NCBI RefSeq assembly: GCF_900129385.1
Contig: NZ_FQVO01000013.1
Span: 34,412 to 98,411, forward strand
Source: Chryseobacterium takakiae
GTDB lineage: Bacteria; Bacteroidota; Bacteroidia; Flavobacteriales; Weeksellaceae
Direction: 5' to 3'
DNA: 64,000 nucleotides
Positions 60,373-64,000 of the stretch are shown here, in pieces (positions within the stretch are counted from its first letter, which is position 1; each line of letters begins with the position of its first letter). The notes beneath the pieces were generated by a model that was not told the DNA's origin, ran no database searches, and worked only from the letters and a program-made list of their open reading frames with translations. Made by a program: the position numbers and the translations under genes.

Positions 60373-61695
60373 TCAGTTTGATGGAGTATGGTGCAACACA
60401 ACATAATCCCATGGTGCCATATCAATAATCAGCGTGTCATCCACAATTTGTTCTTTTCCTGAAAAAAGATTTTCATAGGAACCTCTGTCAAAAGAAGTAT
60501 CAAACTGTGCGAGTACATGATCTTTGCTCAGATTAATAAAGGCAAGAACCTTATGGCCGTTTTTTTCTCTGACAAACGAAATGATCTGGTCCATCTTATC
60601 ATTCATAATTCTTACGATTTCCCCTCCAAAACGGCCATTCCATAATGCCTGATTGCGGTGCTTCAGATTAAAAATCGTAGCATAAAGTTTTGCATTGTCA
60701 TGCGTTTGCCAGCTGATGGGATCTTTTTCAAAAAACTCCAGTGAACGGTCGAGTCCGGCTTCCTGCCCGTTATAAACCAAAGGAATACCATCCATAAGGA
60801 AAGTAAAAACGGTTGCAGCCTGTAAAGCATCTCCAAAATTTCCTGAAGGCGTTCCTTCCCAGGAATTTTTATCGTGATTATCAATAAAGTTCATTCTTAA
60901 AGCTTCTTTCGGAAATACGGATACATGCTCTGCAAGATAGGCTTCAGTTAACGTTTTAACACTGTAATGATTAACAGCAATCTGATGCAGGATATTCCAT
61001 AAAGTCCAGTTATAAGTGGCATCAAATGCTTTCCGGTGCAAATCCCGGTCTTCACCTTCAGCCAGCATAAAAACAGGCTTTAAGGTGTCTAGTTCTGATC
61101 TTACATTTTCCCAGAAATCAATAGGTACGAAACTGGCAATGTCACAACGGTAACCGTCAATATCAAATTCGGTAATCCAGTATTTCAAAGCCTCAGTCAT
61201 ATACCTGCGTAGTTCAGGATGACTGTAATCCAATTCAATGATATCATCATAGTCACGCCACCGTGTAGACTGGAAAGTATTTTTTCTTGATTTTGTGTAC
61301 CATTCAGGACGCTCATCAACCAGGGGATTGTCCCAGCTTGTATGATTGGCTACCCAATCCAGAATCACAAACATTCCTTCATCATGAATTGCCTTTACCA
61401 GACTTTTGAAATCTTCTTCCGTTCCGAATTCAGGATTAACCTCAAAATAATTTTTAACAGAATAGTAGCTTCCTAAACTTCCTTTTCGGTGAAGCTCCCC
61501 AATGGGATGTATCGGCATCAGCCAGATGATATCAATCCCCATTTTTTTGAGTCTTGGTAGTTGTTCTTCAATGGCTTTAAAATTACCTTCTTTAGAAAAC
61601 TGTCTTATATTGAGTTCATAGAGTGTTGCGTTTTTCACCCATTCCGGCGTGGAAATTTCAACATAGGATCTGGGTTGGTAGCGGCGATCTGACAT
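60373..61695 (-). CDS. alpha-amylase family (GH13) glycosidase
   Basis: From the ATG at 61695 (440 residues) the enzyme is one (beta/alpha)8 barrel plus a short C-terminal beta domain (~375-440). Catalytic residues fit GH13: Asp185 (GYRCDIA), Glu213 (LAEGED) and Asp275 (FIDNHD), with LDWVANHTS at 112-120 for substrate binding. No signal peptide is seen, so it is probably cytoplasmic and acts on maltodextrins or stored glucan. It is a stand-alone gene; the upstream Met choices are equivalent within ten residues. Confidence 0.93.
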   Translation of the reverse strand: MSDRRYQPRSYVEISTPEWVKNATLYELNIRQFSKEGNFKAIEEQLPRLKKMGIDIIWLMPIHPIGELHRKGSLGSYYSVKNYFEVNPEFGTEEDFKSLVKAIHDEGMFVILDWVANHTSWDNPLVDERPEWYTKSRKNTFQSTRWRDYDDIIELDYSHPELRRYMTEALKYWITEFDIDGYRCDIASFVPIDFWENVRSELDTLKPVFMLAEGEDRDLHRKAFDATYNWTLWNILHQIAVNHYSVKTLTEAYLAEHVSVFPKEALRMNFIDNHDKNSWEGTPSGNFGDALQAATVFTFLMDGIPLVYNGQEAGLDRSLEFFEKDPISWQTHDNAKLYATIFNLKHRNQALWNGRFGGEIVRIMNDKMDQIISFVREKNGHKVLAFINLSKDHVLAQFDTSFDRGSYENLFSGKEQIVDDTLIIDMAPWDYVVLHHTPSN

Positions 61696-61897
61696 ATGTA
61701 CCATAAGAATATTATTAATAATCAATCAATGCTGTATCGAATATCATACCTATCAGGCATAGAATCAATAGATTTAATAAAAAAATAAATAGGGTATCTG
61801 CAGAAAACTCACGTAAATGAATATTTTTATTGCTTTTGCTTTCGATAAAGGTTTAATGTTTGTATGGTTAAATCAAACCAATTCAAAATATTAAGTT

Positions 61898-62689
61898 ATG
61901 ATACCACAGAAAATACACTACTGCTGGTTTGGAGGACATCCTAAAGACGAGCTGGCTGAACACTGTATCGCTACCTGGAAAAAAATTCACCCGGATTATG
62001 AAATTATTGAGTGGAATGAAAGTAATGCACCTCTGGATGATAATAATTATGTAAAGGAAGCGTTTGCTCAACAAAAATGGGCTTTCGTTTCTGATTATGT
62101 AAGATCTAAAGTGATGTACGAACATGGTGGGATATATATGGATACCGACATGGAACTGAAGCTGCCTCTGGATGAATTCCTGAATGAAAAAGCAGTATGT
62201 GGGTTTGAGGTCAAAGGGGTGCCGTATTCTGCTTTCTGGATGGCAGAACCAAATCATCAGTTATCTAAAGATTTCGTAGACTATTACAATGATCAGGAAG
62301 GTTTTGAAGAACGTATCAATACCGATATTTTCTCGGAAATGCTTGAAAAAAAGTATGGTGCGGATCGCTACAGTGATACCATTCAGAAGCTAAAACATGA
62401 TGTGACCTTATATCCATCGATTTATTTTTCACAGGATTTGCCTAAAAATTATGTAAGCCATCATTTTAATGGTTCCTGGTTTGGTGGGGATTCAGAAAAC
62501 ACCCATAAAAAAATGGTTAATGTATACGGACTTTTGGAACGGCTTACCACTTATCCCGGAGCATCCAAAGCCGTAAAAAGTATTCTGGATGAACACAAAA
62601 TAATTAATGCTGATGATATCCTTGAGCTGATTCCTATAGAGCATATAACCGCTTATATTAAAAAAAATGCTGTCAATAATGAAGAGTAG
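61898..62689 (+). CDS. GT32-type glycosyltransferase
   Basis: The 263-residue enzyme starts MIPQKIHYCWFGG and has the DXD motif as DTD at 82-84 (GGIYMDTDMELKLPLDE), as in Och1-like/GT32 sugar transferases. It probably moves a hexose to a glycan or lipid acceptor. Neither the donor nor the acceptor is predictable. It has no membrane helix and no glycan-synthesis neighbours in the window. Confidence 0.85.
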   Translation: MIPQKIHYCWFGGHPKDELAEHCIATWKKIHPDYEIIEWNESNAPLDDNNYVKEAFAQQKWAFVSDYVRSKVMYEHGGIYMDTDMELKLPLDEFLNEKAVCGFEVKGVPYSAFWMAEPNHQLSKDFVDYYNDQEGFEERINTDIFSEMLEKKYGADRYSDTIQKLKHDVTLYPSIYFSQDLPKNYVSHHFNGSWFGGDSENTHKKMVNVYGLLERLTTYPGASKAVKSILDEHKIINADDILELIPIEHITAYIKKNAVNNEE

Positions 62690-62743
62690 GGCAATTTTTA
62701 ATTAGTCTGGAAATCAGATATCGATCTTCCATCACCTAACTAT

Positions 62744-62773
62744 AAAATCCGGAGAATTTCTCCGGATTTTTAG
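62744..62773 (+). terminator. terminator of the glycosyltransferase gene
   Basis: A perfect 12-bp stem (AAAATCCGGAGA with TCTCCGGATTTT) encloses ATT and ends in T. Confidence 0.85.
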
Positions 62774-62987
62774 GTATCTGTTAATCAAATTGTGAATTAG
62801 TTATTATGAATAAGAATAGGCTTTTTCTATAATTGTTATGAACAACTATTGATTTTGATTTTCAAAAATGTAATTCACTGATTTTTCAATATATGCTTAT
62901 TTTTTGAGTGTATATTATGATAAATTGTTAAATTAAATTAGTTATATAAGAATTTATTTTTTTTACTTTACTGTAAAGAAATTTTCA

Positions 62988-64000
62988 ATGCCGAAAAAAA
63001 TCATAAGAAATCTCCGGATTGGAGTAATGCTTTCTTTATTACTGCTGATTGCAGGTTCTGTTGCATCTTTTATCAGCATACAGAAGCAAATGGAAAACAG
63101 AGAAAGTCTATTAAAAAGTAAAGAGTCAATAAGTTTAGTTAAAGATGTTTTAAATTCTCTTTTAGATTCGGAAACAGGTATCCGGGGGTATCAGCTTACA
63201 GGGCAGAAAAGTTTTCTTGAACCTGTAGATCAAGGCATGAAAGAATATGCAGTGCTTATTTCTACCATAAATAATTTAAATATTAAAGATCAGCACCAGC
63301 TCAGACTTCTTAAAGAGCTTATGCATACTTCAGACATAATGATGAAAGGAAATGCCTCGTTCATTGAAAAACGCAGGAGCGGAATAATCATGACCCCGAA
63401 AGAACTCGTCCAGAATAAGATGGCTATGGACAAATGCCGTACGCTGGTGGGGGAATTTGTAAAATATGAGGAAATGCATCTTTCCGTAAAGGATAACGAT
63501 CTGAACAGCTCTTCCCAATCCACTGTTTTATTTATTATTTTTTCTGCCATTGCGGCCATTGCGGTAACAATATTCTTTTATATACAGCTAAAAGCTGACC
63601 TTATCCGAAGGGATAAATTAGAAAATGATCTGTCTTATACGAAAGAAATTCTTGAGCAGACAAGCTCGGTTGCCCAGGTAGGAGGCTGGGAAGTCAACAT
63701 GAAAACAGGAAATGTTTTCTGGTCCCAGAGTACAAAAGAAATTCATAAAGTCGGAAATGATTTTCAGCCCGATTTTGAAAATGCGGTCAGTTTCTTCAAA
63801 GATGACAGCCTTGAAAGAATGAAGTTCCTCTTTAAAAGAGCCATGACTGAAGGAGTTCCATTTGATGAAGAATTACAGCTTGTCCGTAATGACGGTGTTA
63901 CAATCTGGGTAAGGGTAAAAGGACTTCCTGAATTTGAAGGTGAAGTCTGCAACAGGGTTTTCGGGATTATTCAGGATATCGATGCGTTCAAGAAAATGTT
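62988..64000 (+). CDS. sensor protein with CHASE3 and PAS domains, N-terminal part
   Basis: The ATG at 62988 begins a frame open to the window edge (337 codons). It encodes a membrane helix near residues 12-32, a CHASE3-type periplasmic domain (LLDSETGIRGYQLTGQKSFLEPV around 61-83, repeating helices to ~180), a second helix (~182-204, VLFIIFSAIAAIAVTIFF) and a PAS domain from ~225 (VAQVGGWEVNMKTGNVFW...). This layout is typical of hybrid sensor histidine kinases, but the kinase part lies beyond the window, so the output is unproven. Confidence 0.75.
   Translation, partial: MPKKIIRNLRIGVMLSLLLLIAGSVASFISIQKQMENRESLLKSKESISLVKDVLNSLLDSETGIRGYQLTGQKSFLEPVDQGMKEYAVLISTINNLNIKDQHQLRLLKELMHTSDIMMKGNASFIEKRRSGIIMTPKELVQNKMAMDKCRTLVGEFVKYEEMHLSVKDNDLNSSSQSTVLFIIFSAIAAIAVTIFFYIQLKADLIRRDKLENDLSYTKEILEQTSSVAQVGGWEVNMKTGNVFWSQSTKEIHKVGNDFQPDFENAVSFFKDDSLERMKFLFKRAMTEGVPFDEELQLVRNDGVTIWVRVKGLPEFEGEVCNRVFGIIQDIDAFKKM

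Overview
The window looks like a chromosomal segment of a flavobacterium, most likely Chryseobacterium or a close relative. This is inferred from moderate-to-low GC, several promoters of the Bacteroidota form TTG-N17..20-TAnnTTTG, A-rich leaders without a clear Shine-Dalgarno, a secreted lyase with a type IX secretion C-terminal sorting domain, a TPR / lipoprotein / outer-membrane-barrel locus, and the FdhF/YdeP, MoaCB and MoeB-rhodanese fusions common in this phylum. No database search was possible; all names come from reading the sequence.

Layout. (1) 1-8.4 kb: small metabolic and stress-type genes: two tandem START-like (SRPBCC) proteins plus the tail of a third, a VOC protein, an SDR dehydrogenase, a DoxX-like membrane protein, an S9 prolyl oligopeptidase, and an ECF sigma factor followed by two small proteins that share a C-terminal motif. 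(2) 8.4-9.75 kb: a gene-free, repeat-rich stretch with a perfect 22-bp palindrome and a 324-bp tandem duplication. (3) 9.75-19.9 kb: a membrane-anchored J-domain protein, a convergent 51-aa Cys/Lys-rich protein, gcvP, a secreted pectate-lyase-like protein, a 153-bp tandem repeat, an AAA ATPase, a separate transcription unit for a 27-aa membrane peptide, and an Fpg/Nei glycosylase. (4) 20.1-25.9 kb: a restriction-modification (defence) island with an XRE regulator, a subunit-M-like protein, a 1323-aa GIY-YIG / SF2-helicase / N6-adenine methyltransferase fusion and a small protein, with the relic 3' end of a second, related enzyme just downstream. (5) 26-38.5 kb: dGTPase, SPFH protein, transglutaminase-like protein, Mpo1-like protein, amino-acid permease, TPR / lipoprotein / beta-barrel cluster and tRNA-Arg(UCG). 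(6) 38.6-60.0 kb: a 21-kb molybdenum-cofactor and molybdoenzyme island. (7) 60-64 kb: a 43-aa basic protein, an alpha-amylase-family enzyme, a GT32-type glycosyltransferase and the start of a CHASE3/PAS sensor kinase cut by the window edge.

The molybdenum island is a coherent system. A minus-strand operon (xdhC-moaA-mocA-like-moeA-tauE-like-moaD-moeB/rhodanese-moaE-moaCB) makes molybdopterin and inserts Mo. On one side fdhD, a formate-dehydrogenase-like YdeP oxidoreductase, mobA and a NifS-like cysteine desulfurase fit the bis-MGD branch. On the other side two tandem PaoABC-like xanthine/aldehyde oxidase operons fit the MCD branch (MocA-type cytidylyltransferase plus XdhC). Only the first of the two oxidases has a twin-arginine signal, so one is probably exported and the other cytoplasmic. 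No modABC molybdate transporter lies in the window.

The most unusual items are the defence-island fusion enzyme with its relic, the 27-aa peptide unit with a nested RNA stem, a pair of ~160-bp compound-palindrome elements in inverted orientation 42 kb apart, and the duplicated Pao-like operons.
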